Shown one piece after another: positions 1 to 7,683 of a stretch of 64,000 nt of DNA. The translations under genes were made by a program, and so were the position numbers. Origin of the DNA: Pseudomonadota bacterium (GTDB taxonomy: Bacteria > Desulfobacterota > Desulfovibrionia > Desulfovibrionales > Desulfovibrionaceae); contig JAEYOJ010000098.1 of assembly GCA_023411815.1 (NCBI GenBank), positions 1 to 64,000 of the forward strand, given 5' to 3'. The notes under the pieces were generated by a model. The model worked only from the letters and a program-made list of their open reading frames with translations, did not search any database and was not told the origin of the DNA. Each line of letters starts with the position of its first letter. The first letter of the stretch is position 1.

Positions 1-34
1 TTGCCCCTTGTTATTGGCCCGGCTCTGTTCAGGA

Positions 35-56
35 CAGAGGGGGCGCTGCCCCTCTG
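35..56. repeat. GC-rich hairpin downstream of the IscA-like gene
   Basis: An 8-bp stem (CAGAGGGG paired with CCCCTCTG) lies about 20 bases beyond the stop of the minus-strand IscA-like gene. It resembles the first hairpin of the two-hairpin repeat (family A) seen at 24883, 62183 and 63068, but no second hairpin is visible on either side. It has no T-run, so any terminator role is a guess. Confidence 0.4.
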
Positions 57-76
57 CATAAATTTGTGAAACTGAT

Positions 77-379
77 CTATCCGCAGGACGTGCAGCCGCT
101 GCAGCCTCCGCCGCCAAGCTCCATATCGGACCTGACAACGAAGCCCATGGGCGACATGTCCACCGTCACGGGCGCGGCTTGCTTGAGCAGTTCCTTCTCC
201 ATGACGAACTTGTAACCGCCGTCTTCCATGACCTCGTCGCCATCCGCAGGCTCGTCGAGAGCCAGGGCGAAGCGCGGTCCGCCGCAGCCTTGAGCGACGT
301 AGATGCGTATGGGCGAGACAGTCTTGCCCTTGAAATGGTTGTCGATCTGCTCCTTCGCAGCCGCCGTGAGAGTAATCAT
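77..379 (-). CDS. IscA/HesB-like iron-sulfur carrier-type protein
   Basis: This 100-residue protein has the HesB/IscA beta-rich fold signature, with a central VAQGCGGPRFALAL segment and a cysteine-rich C-terminus (GGGCSGCTSCG). A-type carriers bind an Fe-S cluster or iron through such cysteines and hand it to apoproteins. Here the tail is CxxCxxC-like instead of the classical CGCG ending of IscA, so this is a HesB-like variant and not canonical IscA. The start follows a clear GGAGGT site 5 bases upstream. It stands alone, with no isc or suf genes beside it. The family is well supported; the exact client is unknown. Confidence 0.8.
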   Translation of the reverse strand: MITLTAAAKEQIDNHFKGKTVSPIRIYVAQGCGGPRFALALDEPADGDEVMEDGGYKFVMEKELLKQAAPVTVDMSPMGFVVRSDMELGGGGCSGCTSCG

Positions 380-400
380 TTTACCTCCATGCCTTTAGCC

Positions 401-532
401 TGACAGACGGTTGAAAAAGACGACCTGGCTTTTTCCAACTCCGCAATGCTTGAGCGAAGCTCAAGCATTGCTTGCGGATGCGGCGCATCCGGCGGGCCAT
501 TCTGGCCGCACAGTCTGTCTTTCAACAGACTG
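401..532. repeat. Composite multi-hairpin repeat (MITE/REP-like)
   Basis: Five successive inverted repeats fill this stretch. They are GTTGAAAAAG/CTTTTTCCAAC (410-419 with 429-439), CAATGCTTGAGC with its complement (444-455 with 459-470, loop GAA), GGATGC/GCATCC (476-490), GGCCA/TGGCC (495-507) and CAGTCTGT/ACAGACTG (511-518 with 525-532). The outer ends are also related in inverted orientation (CAGACGGTTGAAA versus the complement of TTTCAACAGACTG). This is the layout of a small non-autonomous mobile or REP-type element. It does not code convincingly. Confidence 0.6.
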
Positions 533-820
533 CTACGAGGCTGTCTCAGCTAAGTAAAATGGTCGCGCATTTTCGAAATGGCCGCCAAAGCAGCCACTCG
601 GGGCCTAAACCGATGTTTATATCGATACGGGCAATAGTTGAAATTAAAATATATGATAAGAAACGGCTTCAAGACCGTGAAAGAAGTGATCCTTAGCGCA
701 TGTGCCAGCCATTATCTCTTGAGGCCTCAGCCCGCGCCGGTGGTGGCAGACCAAAACTCATCATCCCAAACCATCGAACTGGTTGACGTTTCTGCGTAAA
801 CTATTTCGATGTAGTAAATA
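533..820. other. Gene-less spacer
   Basis: I see no supported gene, RNA or clear promoter here. A short open frame on the plus strand starts in the preceding repeat and has no ribosome-binding site or recognisable product. Confidence 0.5.
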
Positions 821-865
821 CGGGGGCGGCCGGGGGAGCCGTTGCTTCCCCGGCCGCTGGAGGCA
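821..865. repeat. Family B palindromic repeat, copy 1 (3' of the Lon-like gene)
   Basis: A GC-rich hairpin (CGGCCGGGG at 827-835 pairing with CCCCGGCCG at 848-856) is followed by the flank GCTGGAGGCA. The core and flank match the copies at 19381-19427 (inverted) and 20101-20147 (inside glnD). It sits directly after the stop of the minus-strand protease and could act on the 3' end of its message. It lacks a T-run. Confidence 0.65.
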
Positions 866-867
866 TC

Positions 868-3357
868 CTATTTCCCGCAGTCGCTACAGCCGCCCGGCTT
901 GTCCTGCTCCTTGCCGCCTTCCTCGCCCGCTTTGGCGAATTTCAACATTGTTTCCACCAATTCCTTGAGCTTGGCGTCGGCCTTGCCGAAGACCGTGTCC
1001 TCGGGGAAGGTGAAGTCCTCGCGCTGCTCGCCCGCGGGCATGCCGGTGAGTATCTCGACGCCCTGGGCGATGGTTTTGACCGGCCAGAGGTGGAACTTGC
1101 CTTCCCGGATGGCCTGGGCCACGTCCTTGCGCAGCATGAGGTCCTGGACGTTGGAGTGGGGTATCATGACGCCCTGCGCGCCGGTCAGGCCCTTGCTTTT
1201 GCACACGTCGTAGAATCCCTCGACCTTCTCGTTGACACCGCCGATGGGCTGCACCTCGCCCTTCTGGTTCACGGAGCCGGTCACGGCGATGTCCTGGCGC
1301 AGGGGCACGCCCGACAGGCTGGACAGGATGGCGTACATCTCCGTGGACGAGGCCGAGTCGCCTTCGATGCCCGAATAGGACTGCTCGAAGGCTATGGACG
1401 CGCTCACGGACAGGGGCTTGTTCTGGGCGAAAACGCGGCGCAGGTAGCCCGACAGGATGTATACGCCCTTGTTGTGGATGGGCCCGGACATCTGGGCCTC
1501 GCGCTCGATGTTGATGACCCCTTCGCGGCCCAGGGCCGTATTGGCCGTGATGCGCGCGGGCCGACCGAAGGCCAGGTCGCCCAGGGAGTAGACTGACAGG
1601 CCGTTGACCTGGCCCACCACCGCGCCGGTGGTGGAGATCATGATGCTGTCGCGGTCGATCATCTCCTGGATCTTGTCCTCGATGAGGTTGTCCCTGTACT
1701 TGCGCGATTCCATGGCCCGCTGCACGTGATGCTCGGACACGATCCCGGCCTGCTCCTGCCCGGCCCAGTAGTCGGCCTCGCGGATGATCTCGGCGATGGT
1801 CGGAAAGCGCGTGGTGATCTTCTCCTGTCTGCCGGCCAGGCGCACGGCCTCCTCGACCAGGGCCGCGACTCCCGATGCGTCGAAGGGGCGCAGCTTTTCC
1901 TCCTGGGTTTCCTTGCGCACGAAACGGGCCATGGCCATGATGGCATCCTCGCTCTTATCCATGGAACGGTCGAAGTCAGCGCGTACGCGGAAGATCTTCT
2001 GCACGTCCGGGTCGTACTGGCGCAGCAGGTGGTAAAGATAGGTGTCGGCCACGACCACAACCTTGACCTCCACGTGAATGGGCTCGGGCTTCAGGCTGGA
2101 GGACATGAACATGTAGTAGGGGTCGAAGGTCTGGATCTCCATGCGCTCGGTTTTAAGTGCGCGCTTGAGCGCGGGCCACACGCCGGGCTCCATGATGGCG
2201 TCCATGAGGTTGAGCACGAGGTAGCCGCCGTTGGCCTTGAGGAAGGAGCCGACCTTGATCTTGGAGTAGTCCGTGCGCCACACGCCCGTGCGGTCGATGA
2301 CGCGCTCGATGGAGCCGAACAGGTTGCGGTAGGTCGGATAGCCTTCGCGGATGACCGGCGGACTCTCCTGCTCGGAATTATCCACGATCAGGTTGACGTG
2401 GTAGGCCATGAACGGGTCGCCCATGACCATGGTCATGCCCGGCGGCAGGCCGGGGATCTGCTGCTGGCCGCCCGTGCGGAAGGTATCGATGTTCTCGACC
2501 ATGTCCTCGAGCATGTCCTTCAGGTACTTGCGGATCTTCTCGCTCGTGTACTTTTCGCGCAGGGGATCCATGAGCCGCTGGGCCGTGGCCGTAAACATGT
2601 GCTTGTCGACCTGTTCGCCCTTCTCGTTAAGCTCCTTCTGCAGGTCGCGCACTTCCAGGAATATCTTGTCGATTTCGCCGCGCAGCCGGTCGTACTTCTC
2701 CTTGATCTGCTCGAACTCGTCGCGCGGGAAGCGGCCCTTTTCGACCATCTCCTCCAGGCGCGGCATGGGCACGGGCTCGTTGTCCACGATGGGCATGAGC
2801 TCGGGCCGCTGCATCTGACCGGTCTGGATCTGCACCAGGGCGAAGCCCTCTTCCTTGACCCGCTTGTCCAGGTCCTTGAAGAAGTCCCGCGTGCGCCGCT
2901 CGTAGGTTTCCATGATCTCCTTCTTGCGGGCCACGTATTCCTGGCTCTCGAAGATCTGGGGCGCTTCGCGTTTGAGGGTGTCCAGCATGTCATGGATTTC
3001 CTTGCGGAATTCGCTGCCCTCACCGGACTTGAAGCGCAGCAGGAGGGGCGCGTCGGTATTCTTGAAGTTGTTCACATAGGCCAGGTCGTCTGGCGCGCCG
3101 TCCTTGCGCGAGAGTTCCTGCAGGAGCTTCTCCACGCTGGCCATGCGCCCGGTGTGCGGTTCGCCGGTGACGAAGACGTTGTAGCCGGCCTTGTTGATGG
3201 CCATGCCGTAGCGGAAGGCCTCGACTCCGCGGGCCTGGCCCACGATTTTGTCCAGGGGCTCGATTTCGTCCGTGGTCTTGAAGGGCAATTGGGATGGGTC
3301 GCAGCGCCAGCGCAGTTTGTCGCTGGGCACCTCGGGATGTGTCGGTTTCGTCGGCAT
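868..3357 (-). CDS. Lon-like ATP-dependent serine protease (AAA_32/LonB type)
   Basis: The 829-residue protein has an N-terminal AAA_32-type ATPase region with a P-loop-like TGEPHTGRMAS, where Arg replaces the usual Walker Lys. A long helical middle follows, then a C-terminal Lon protease domain. The catalytic Ser lies in GDSAS (about residue 668) and the Lys in NEKVEGF (about 711). Their spacing of 43 is the spacing of the Ser-Lys dyad in classical Lon. It degrades misfolded or regulatory proteins in the cytoplasm. An upstream in-frame ATG at 3393 exists, but GGAGGT lies before the ATG at 3357, which also fits the family. It lies 49 bases downstream of an hsp20 gene, probably in one heat-shock transcript. 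The tail ends GGCSDCGK. Confidence 0.87.
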   Translation of the reverse strand: MPTKPTHPEVPSDKLRWRCDPSQLPFKTTDEIEPLDKIVGQARGVEAFRYGMAINKAGYNVFVTGEPHTGRMASVEKLLQELSRKDGAPDDLAYVNNFKNTDAPLLLRFKSGEGSEFRKEIHDMLDTLKREAPQIFESQEYVARKKEIMETYERRTRDFFKDLDKRVKEEGFALVQIQTGQMQRPELMPIVDNEPVPMPRLEEMVEKGRFPRDEFEQIKEKYDRLRGEIDKIFLEVRDLQKELNEKGEQVDKHMFTATAQRLMDPLREKYTSEKIRKYLKDMLEDMVENIDTFRTGGQQQIPGLPPGMTMVMGDPFMAYHVNLIVDNSEQESPPVIREGYPTYRNLFGSIERVIDRTGVWRTDYSKIKVGSFLKANGGYLVLNLMDAIMEPGVWPALKRALKTERMEIQTFDPYYMFMSSSLKPEPIHVEVKVVVVADTYLYHLLRQYDPDVQKIFRVRADFDRSMDKSEDAIMAMARFVRKETQEEKLRPFDASGVAALVEEAVRLAGRQEKITTRFPTIAEIIREADYWAGQEQAGIVSEHHVQRAMESRKYRDNLIEDKIQEMIDRDSIMISTTGAVVGQVNGLSVYSLGDLAFGRPARITANTALGREGVINIEREAQMSGPIHNKGVYILSGYLRRVFAQNKPLSVSASIAFEQSYSGIEGDSASSTEMYAILSSLSGVPLRQDIAVTGSVNQKGEVQPIGGVNEKVEGFYDVCKSKGLTGAQGVMIPHSNVQDLMLRKDVAQAIREGKFHLWPVKTIAQGVEILTGMPAGEQREDFTFPEDTVFGKADAKLKELVETMLKFAKAGEEGGKEQDKPGGCSDCGK

Positions 3358-3406
3358 CGCGTATTTGACCTCCATGCTGGCGTGCAGGCGCAAAGATGAA
3401 TGGGCT

Positions 3407-3838
3407 TCAGCCGATCCTGATGGACAGGGGTCTGGGCCTGCTCGGTTCGCACCTGGGCAGGGTGATGGTTAGCGTCTGGCCCTCGAAAACGGCTTCGGCC
3501 TTTTCGGCGTCCACCCGGCAAGGCAGGCGGATCGTATGCGAGAAATGGCTGCGGCTTTCGATGGTGGCCCCGCTCTCGCCCGTGAGGCTGCGTTGCGCGT
3601 GGGCCAGTAGCAGACGGTCGTCCTGCACCGCGACCCGGAGGTCTTCGGGGTCAACGCCGGGCAACTCGGCCCTGACGATCAGGGCGCTCTCCTGCTGGAC
3701 GATGTCGATGCTCGGTCCGGCCAGGGTGCCGGGCAGGCCGCAGGTGCCGAAATCCTCGCACAGGCTGGAGAAGAGTGTGTCGAGATCCCGCTTCATGCGC
3801 AGGATTTCTCTGGCGGTCCACAGGGTCAGATCAGGCAT
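3407..3838 (-). CDS. Hsp20 family small heat-shock protein
   Basis: The 143-residue protein carries the alpha-crystallin domain. The core ELPGVDPEDLRVAVQDDRLL is followed by a late beta-strand region with RLPCRVDAEKAEAVFEG. Such proteins form oligomers that hold unfolding proteins for refolding by other chaperones. The chosen ATG (3836-3838) has a near-perfect AAGGAGG six bases upstream; a frame extension of ten residues upstream has no such site. The Lon-like protease follows on the same strand, which pairs a holdase with a protease. The leader can fold (see 3839-3885). Confidence 0.9.
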   Translation of the reverse strand: MPDLTLWTAREILRMKRDLDTLFSSLCEDFGTCGLPGTLAGPSIDIVQQESALIVRAELPGVDPEDLRVAVQDDRLLLAHAQRSLTGESGATIESRSHFSHTIRLPCRVDAEKAEAVFEGQTLTITLPRCEPSRPRPLSIRIG

Positions 3839-3885
3839 GTCGCCCCTCCTTGGTGTCTTGCCCCCCACGCAGGGCCGTGGGGCGG
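3839..3885 (-). promoter_or_regulatory. Structured 5' leader of hsp20, possible RNA thermometer
   Basis: In the mRNA a 7-bp hairpin (CCCCACG with CGTGGGG) precedes the ribosome-binding site. The same upstream CGCCCC can instead pair with GGGGCG, which overlaps the end of AAGGAGG and the spacer before the start codon. Two exclusive folds of this sort would suit temperature control of translation. This is inferred from base pairing only. Confidence 0.3.
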
Positions 3886-3926
3886 GGATGCTCCATGTTT
3901 ACACCAGGAAGAACGACGTGAGAAGG

Positions 3927-3958
3927 CCGGCCGGAGAGAATGACATATCCCCGGCCGG
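3927..3958 (-). terminator. Possible terminator of the sensor kinase gene
   Basis: CCGGCCGG at 3927-3934 pairs with CCGGCCGG at 3951-3958 across a 16-nt AT-richer loop. It lies about 40 bases beyond the kinase stop codon. There is no U-tract, so the call is weak. It might instead be a degenerate family B repeat. Confidence 0.3.
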
Positions 3959-4000
3959 TTGCGGTGCGGCAGGTCCGATGGCGGACGCCTGAGGTGAAAT

Positions 4001-5146
4001 CTAACTGGAGGTCTTGGCCTGCTCGCAGGGGAAGGCGATGCGGAAACTCGCTCCGGGGGGCGGGAGGATGTCCAGTTCGCCCTTGAGCTGGCGCACCAGG
4101 GTCAGCACGAGCTTGAGCCCCAGGCTGGAGGTGTCCAGCGGGTCAATGTCCGGGGGCAGGCCCACGCCGTCGTCGGCCACCCGCAGCACATAGCGGTCGC
4201 CGTCGCGGCGGAAGGAGACCTCGATGGTGCCCGCGCGTCCGTTGGGAAAGGCGTATTTGAGGCTGTTGGAGAGCAACTCGTTGACCATGAGGCCGCAGGG
4301 AATGGCCGCGGTCACGGGCAGGGCCAAATCCTCCAGGTCCTTGACCAGGCGCACGGCAAAGGTGTTCTGGCGGTAGGACTGCATGAGGAAGGAGATGACG
4401 CTGGACAGGTAGCTGTCGAAGTCCACGCTGGACAGGTCGTCCACCTGATAGAGCCGCTCGTGCACCAGGGCCATGGACTGGATGCGGTTCTGGCTCTCGC
4501 GGAACAGCTCGGCCAGGCCCGGGTCGTCCAGGACCTGGGCCTGCAGGCTGAGCAGACTGGAGATTGTCTGCAGGTTGTTCTTGACCCGGTGGTGGACCTC
4601 CTTGAGCAGCACTTCCTTCTCGCGCAGGGAGGCCCGCAGGCGCTCCTCGTTCAGCTTGCGCTCGCTTACGTCGCGGGCCACGGCCACCAAGTACGGCACG
4701 CTGCCGAAGGGCACCACGCGCAGCACGATCTCCACGGGCACGTCGTGCATCCCCCCTTCGGCGGCGGGCAGCACGGATTCAACGAAAGTCTCCACCTGGC
4801 CCGAGTGCAGAAAATCGTTCATGGCCTGCGTGGCTTCCGGAGGCATGAGCCTATCCAGCCGAAGGCCCAGCAAGCTGTCGCGCGCCTGCCCCAGCAGCTC
4901 GCCGGCCGCGCCGTTGGCGTCGGCCACCTGAAGCGTATCCAGGTTCACGAGCAGTATGGCGTCCGAAACCTGATCCAGCAGGGCGCGAAAGCGTTCGAGG
5001 TCCTCCATGCGCTCCTTGAGCTGCGGGTAGTAGCTCTTGCGCATGGAGGTTTCGCCCAGGCCGATGAGCTTCTCGCGCAGCCGGCTATCAGGCCTGGCCT
5101 GGGGGTGCTCTGGGCGTTTCGTCTCCTGGTCATAAAGCTTTCTCAT
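4001..5146 (-). CDS. PAS domain sensor histidine kinase (HisKA_2 type)
   Basis: The protein has one PAS domain (roughly residues 50-160, FRALLDQVSDAILLVNLDTL onward). A HisKA_2 dimerisation/phosphoacceptor helix follows, with EVHHRVKNNLQTISSLL, then an HATPase domain with N-box NELLSNSLKYAF and a VADDGVGLP G-box. There is no transmembrane segment, so it senses something in the cytoplasm. The start is the ATG inside the last codons of the upstream dehydrogenase gene (17-base overlap), which implies translational coupling. An ATG 21 bases further upstream is possible. No response regulator is adjacent. The pairing with an ErcA-like protein recalls the ErcA/ErcS alcohol-response genes of Pseudomonas. 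Confidence 0.85.
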   Translation of the reverse strand: MRKLYDQETKRPEHPQARPDSRLREKLIGLGETSMRKSYYPQLKERMEDLERFRALLDQVSDAILLVNLDTLQVADANGAAGELLGQARDSLLGLRLDRLMPPEATQAMNDFLHSGQVETFVESVLPAAEGGMHDVPVEIVLRVVPFGSVPYLVAVARDVSERKLNEERLRASLREKEVLLKEVHHRVKNNLQTISSLLSLQAQVLDDPGLAELFRESQNRIQSMALVHERLYQVDDLSSVDFDSYLSSVISFLMQSYRQNTFAVRLVKDLEDLALPVTAAIPCGLMVNELLSNSLKYAFPNGRAGTIEVSFRRDGDRYVLRVADDGVGLPPDIDPLDTSSLGLKLVLTLVRQLKGELDILPPPGASFRIAFPCEQAKTSS

Positions 5147-6299
5147 AGATGCCGACGATGTCCTCAACGGTAAGGGGGCGGGGATTGGTGACGATGCAGG
5201 GGTCGCACAGGGCCTTGGCCGCGAGTTCGGTCAGGTCCTCGCGTCGCACGCCGAGATCCGACAGGCGGCAGTTGACGCCGACGTCATGCGCGAGGCGGCG
5301 CAGGGCCTCCGAAAGGGCCTGCCTGCCGCCGGATACGTCGCAGGCCTCGGGCATGTCCGCGCCCAGGGCCAGCCCCATGTCGCGGTAGCGCGCCGGCGCG
5401 GTCTCGTAATTGGCCGCGACCACGTGTTCGAGAAGGATGGCGTTGCACAGGCCGTGCGGCAGGTCCAGCAGGCCGCCCAGGCCATGGGCCATGGCGTGCA
5501 CGGCTCCGAGGATGGCGTTGGAGAAGGCCAGCCCGGCATACAGGCTGCCGAGCATCATGCGCGTCCTGACTTCCATGTTCTGGGGCGCGAGCATGGCAGC
5601 CTTCAGACTGGCGGACACCAGGCGGACGGCCTCCAGGGCGTGCATATCCGTGACCGGCGAGCTCGCGTTGGACGCGTAGGCTTCCATGGCGTGAGTCAGC
5701 GCATCCAGGCCCGTGTGGGCCGTGAGCTCGGAATCCATGGTCGTGGTGGTGCGGGGATCGATGAGCGCCGCGTCCGGGACCACGCTCTTGCTGACGATGG
5801 CGAACTTGAGCTTTCGCCTCGAATCGCTGACGATGGCGAACTGGGACACGTCGGCCGAGCTGCCGGCGGTTGTGGGCACGCATATGAGCGGCAGGCCGGG
5901 CCTCGGCACGTTGTCCACGCCCTCGAAGGAGCTGATGTGCCGCTCGTTGGTGACCACGATGGCGATGCCCTTGGCGCAGTCCATGGGGCTGCCTCCGCCC
6001 ACGGCCACGATGGCGTCGCAGCCCTCGCGCCGACAGGTTTCGGCTCCGGCCATGACCTCGCTGTCGCGCGGGTTGGGCGAGACGTCCAGAAACACCACGC
6101 TGGGCAGGCCTTCATGGGCAAGGCTCTCCAGCACCGGTCCGGCGCAGCCGTGTCGCAGCACGCCCTCGTCCGCGACGACCAGCACGCGGCGCGCGCCGAG
6201 GTTTCTGGCATATCGTCCGGCCAGGCAAGCCGCGCCGTCGCCGAAAACGAATTCCGGCGCGACGAACTTGCGCAAGTACAGCAGCTTATTCAGAGTCAT
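5130..6299 (-). CDS. ercA: Iron-containing alcohol dehydrogenase family protein, ErcA-like
   Basis: The 389-residue protein is a group III (Fe-dependent) alcohol dehydrogenase. It has the NAD-binding GGGSPMDCAKG, the PTTAGSSADVSQFA segment and the metal-ligand region with AHTGLDALTHAMEAY and HAMAHGLGG...LPHG. The N-terminus LRKFVAPEFVFGDGA is typical of ErcA-type proteins, which were described as regulators of ethanol oxidation. The in-frame extension to 6410 lacks a ribosome-binding site and family similarity, so I start at the ATG at 6297-6299. The kinase gene downstream overlaps its stop. Whether it is an enzyme, a regulator or both cannot be told from sequence. Confidence 0.82.
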   Translation of the reverse strand: MTLNKLLYLRKFVAPEFVFGDGAACLAGRYARNLGARRVLVVADEGVLRHGCAGPVLESLAHEGLPSVVFLDVSPNPRDSEVMAGAETCRREGCDAIVAVGGGSPMDCAKGIAIVVTNERHISSFEGVDNVPRPGLPLICVPTTAGSSADVSQFAIVSDSRRKLKFAIVSKSVVPDAALIDPRTTTTMDSELTAHTGLDALTHAMEAYASNASSPVTDMHALEAVRLVSASLKAAMLAPQNMEVRTRMMLGSLYAGLAFSNAILGAVHAMAHGLGGLLDLPHGLCNAILLEHVVAANYETAPARYRDMGLALGADMPEACDVSGGRQALSEALRRLAHDVGVNCRLSDLGVRREDLTELAAKALCDPCIVTNPRPLTVEDIVGIYEKAL

Positions 6300-6624
6300 G
6301 GATAATCCTGCGAACGCGCGGACGTTATGTCGCGCGCTTGCGGAAAAAAGCCTATCGTTTGCGCCCTGAAATGTCACTAGAGTGCGGGCCTGGCCAGCAG
6401 GGCCGTTCATATAGGCGTTCAGTGCGTCAACGGATCAGCGGTACTTGGCAATGTCCAGATATTACTTAACGATGCATCGTTTCCGGTTAACCGCGTGACC
6501 ATGCATCATCTGCTTGCCGGCAGGCTTCCCGCAGGCGCCCTTTTGCAAGATGTCGGGACGTGTTATAGGCTTGCGCGGCTTGGGAAGCATCCAAGCCCAA
6601 CACAAGCCAAACCGGAGAGGCGAG
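6300..6624. other. Divergent intergenic region with a 14-bp palindrome
   Basis: This region separates the ercA-like gene (minus) from the plus-strand 6625 gene and should hold both promoters. The clearest signal is the perfect palindrome AACGATGCATCGTT at 6468-6481, a possible operator. A weak TTGGCA box precedes it at 6445-6450. Nothing codes here. Confidence 0.4.
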
Positions 6625-7113
6625 ATGATCGGCCATCCCTTCGGCAAGGGCGGCGAGTTGTCGCCCCGCGATTTCGCCAAGGCCTTCATGGAACATGTTC
6701 TGTGGAACGCCGCTGACCACTGGAAGGAGCTTGCGGATTCCAGGGCGCTGGAGGCCATGGGGCCCGAGGAGCGGCGCAGGGTCTCGGAAGAGGTATTCCA
6801 TCTGGTGCGCATGATCGAGCTCAAGGCCGGGCTGGTCGAGGTCGAGGACCAGGCGCCCAAATGGGAGGGCGGACCGCGGGAGTACTCGCTCAAGGACAAG
6901 CACTGCCACCCGGGCACGCGGGTCAAGCTCGTACGGGTCAAGGCGACCCCCGACCGCTACGCCATCCAGCTCATCAACAGCGGCTCCGGCGAGTTCATCC
7001 AGTCGCTCAAGAACTACTCCCTGGAAGGCGGCATGGAGGTGGCCATCTCCATGGGCTTCAGCGAGCAATGGCTGGACAAGATCGGCGTGCACAAGGAGAG
7101 CGGAGAGCAATGA
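6625..7113 (+). CDS. Conserved hypothetical protein
   Basis: I do not recognise this 162-residue protein. It has no signal peptide or membrane segment. Its first half is helical and acidic (PRDFAKAFMEHVLWNAADHW) and its second half looks beta-rich (LVRVKATPDRYAIQLINSGS). The ATG at 6625 has GGAGAGGCGAG upstream; the in-frame ATG at 6514 has none. Its stop overlaps the ATG of trmO in ATGA, so the two genes are probably translated together, which hints at a role near tRNA or translation. Confidence 0.7.
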   Translation: MIGHPFGKGGELSPRDFAKAFMEHVLWNAADHWKELADSRALEAMGPEERRRVSEEVFHLVRMIELKAGLVEVEDQAPKWEGGPREYSLKDKHCHPGTRVKLVRVKATPDRYAIQLINSGSGEFIQSLKNYSLEGGMEVAISMGFSEQWLDKIGVHKESGEQ

Positions 7114-7592
7114 ACGAATTGATCCTCAGGCCCATCGGCGTCCTGCGTTCGCCCTGGACCAGCCTGGAGGGCATGCCAATCCAGCCTGCCGGAGCCAGGG
7201 GCGCCGAAGGCCAGGCCGTGCTCGACCCGCAGTACGCGCAAGGTCTGGCCGACCTGCAGGGCTTCTCTCACGCCTATCTGATCTATCATTTCCATGGCAG
7301 CCGGGGCCATGCGCTCACGGTCACGCCGTTCCTGGACAATACGCCGCGCGGCCTGTTCTCCACCCGCGCCCCGAAGCGCCCGAATCCCATCGGCCTGTCC
7401 GTTGTGCGCGTGCTGGGCGTGTCCGGCAACGTGCTGCGCATCGGGGACGTGGACGTGCTGGACGGCACGCCGCTTCTGGACATCAAGCCGTACATGCCCG
7501 CCTTCGACTCCGTGCCCGAGGCCCGGGCCGGCTGGGCCGAGAAGAGCCAGGCCGGGGTGGGCGAGGCCCGCTCGGACGACCGTTTCGCCTAG
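7110..7592 (+). CDS. trmO: TrmO-type tRNA (t6A37) N6-methyltransferase
   Basis: The 160-residue protein belongs to the TsaA/UPF0066 family. This single-domain SAM-dependent methyltransferase adds a methyl group to t6A37 in tRNAs that read ACY codons. Visible signatures are IGVLRSPW near the N-terminus, DLQGFSHAYLIYHFH, and the family motif APKRPNPIGLSVVRV. The family ending DIKPYMPAFD is also present. The start ATG lies in ATGA with the stop of the preceding gene. A strong terminator follows at 7627. Confidence 0.88.
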   Translation: MNELILRPIGVLRSPWTSLEGMPIQPAGARGAEGQAVLDPQYAQGLADLQGFSHAYLIYHFHGSRGHALTVTPFLDNTPRGLFSTRAPKRPNPIGLSVVRVLGVSGNVLRIGDVDVLDGTPLLDIKPYMPAFDSVPEARAGWAEKSQAGVGEARSDDRFA

Positions 7593-7626
7593 TTCCTCAA
7601 AACCGATTGACGATTATTGAGCAGAT

Positions 7627-7680
7627 CGCGCGAGAACCGGGATGGGTTTTGACCATCCCGGTTCTCGCGCGTTTTCTTTT
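7627..7680 (+). terminator. Strong rho-independent terminator after trmO
   Basis: A perfect 19-bp stem (7627-7645 with 7653-7671) has a 7-nt loop and is followed by TTTTCTTTT. It lies between convergent trmO and the MATE gene. The T-run is only on the trmO side. Confidence 0.9.
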
Positions 7681-7683
7681 CCA

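Noticed and set aside
472..696. 74-residue plus-strand frame
   Set aside because: It starts inside the multi-hairpin repeat, has no ribosome-binding site, and resembles nothing.
1726..3399. 557-residue plus-strand open frame opposite the Lon-like gene
   Set aside because: It mirrors the protease codon by codon, has no ribosome-binding site or recognisable domain, and the minus-strand product is a clear Lon family protein.
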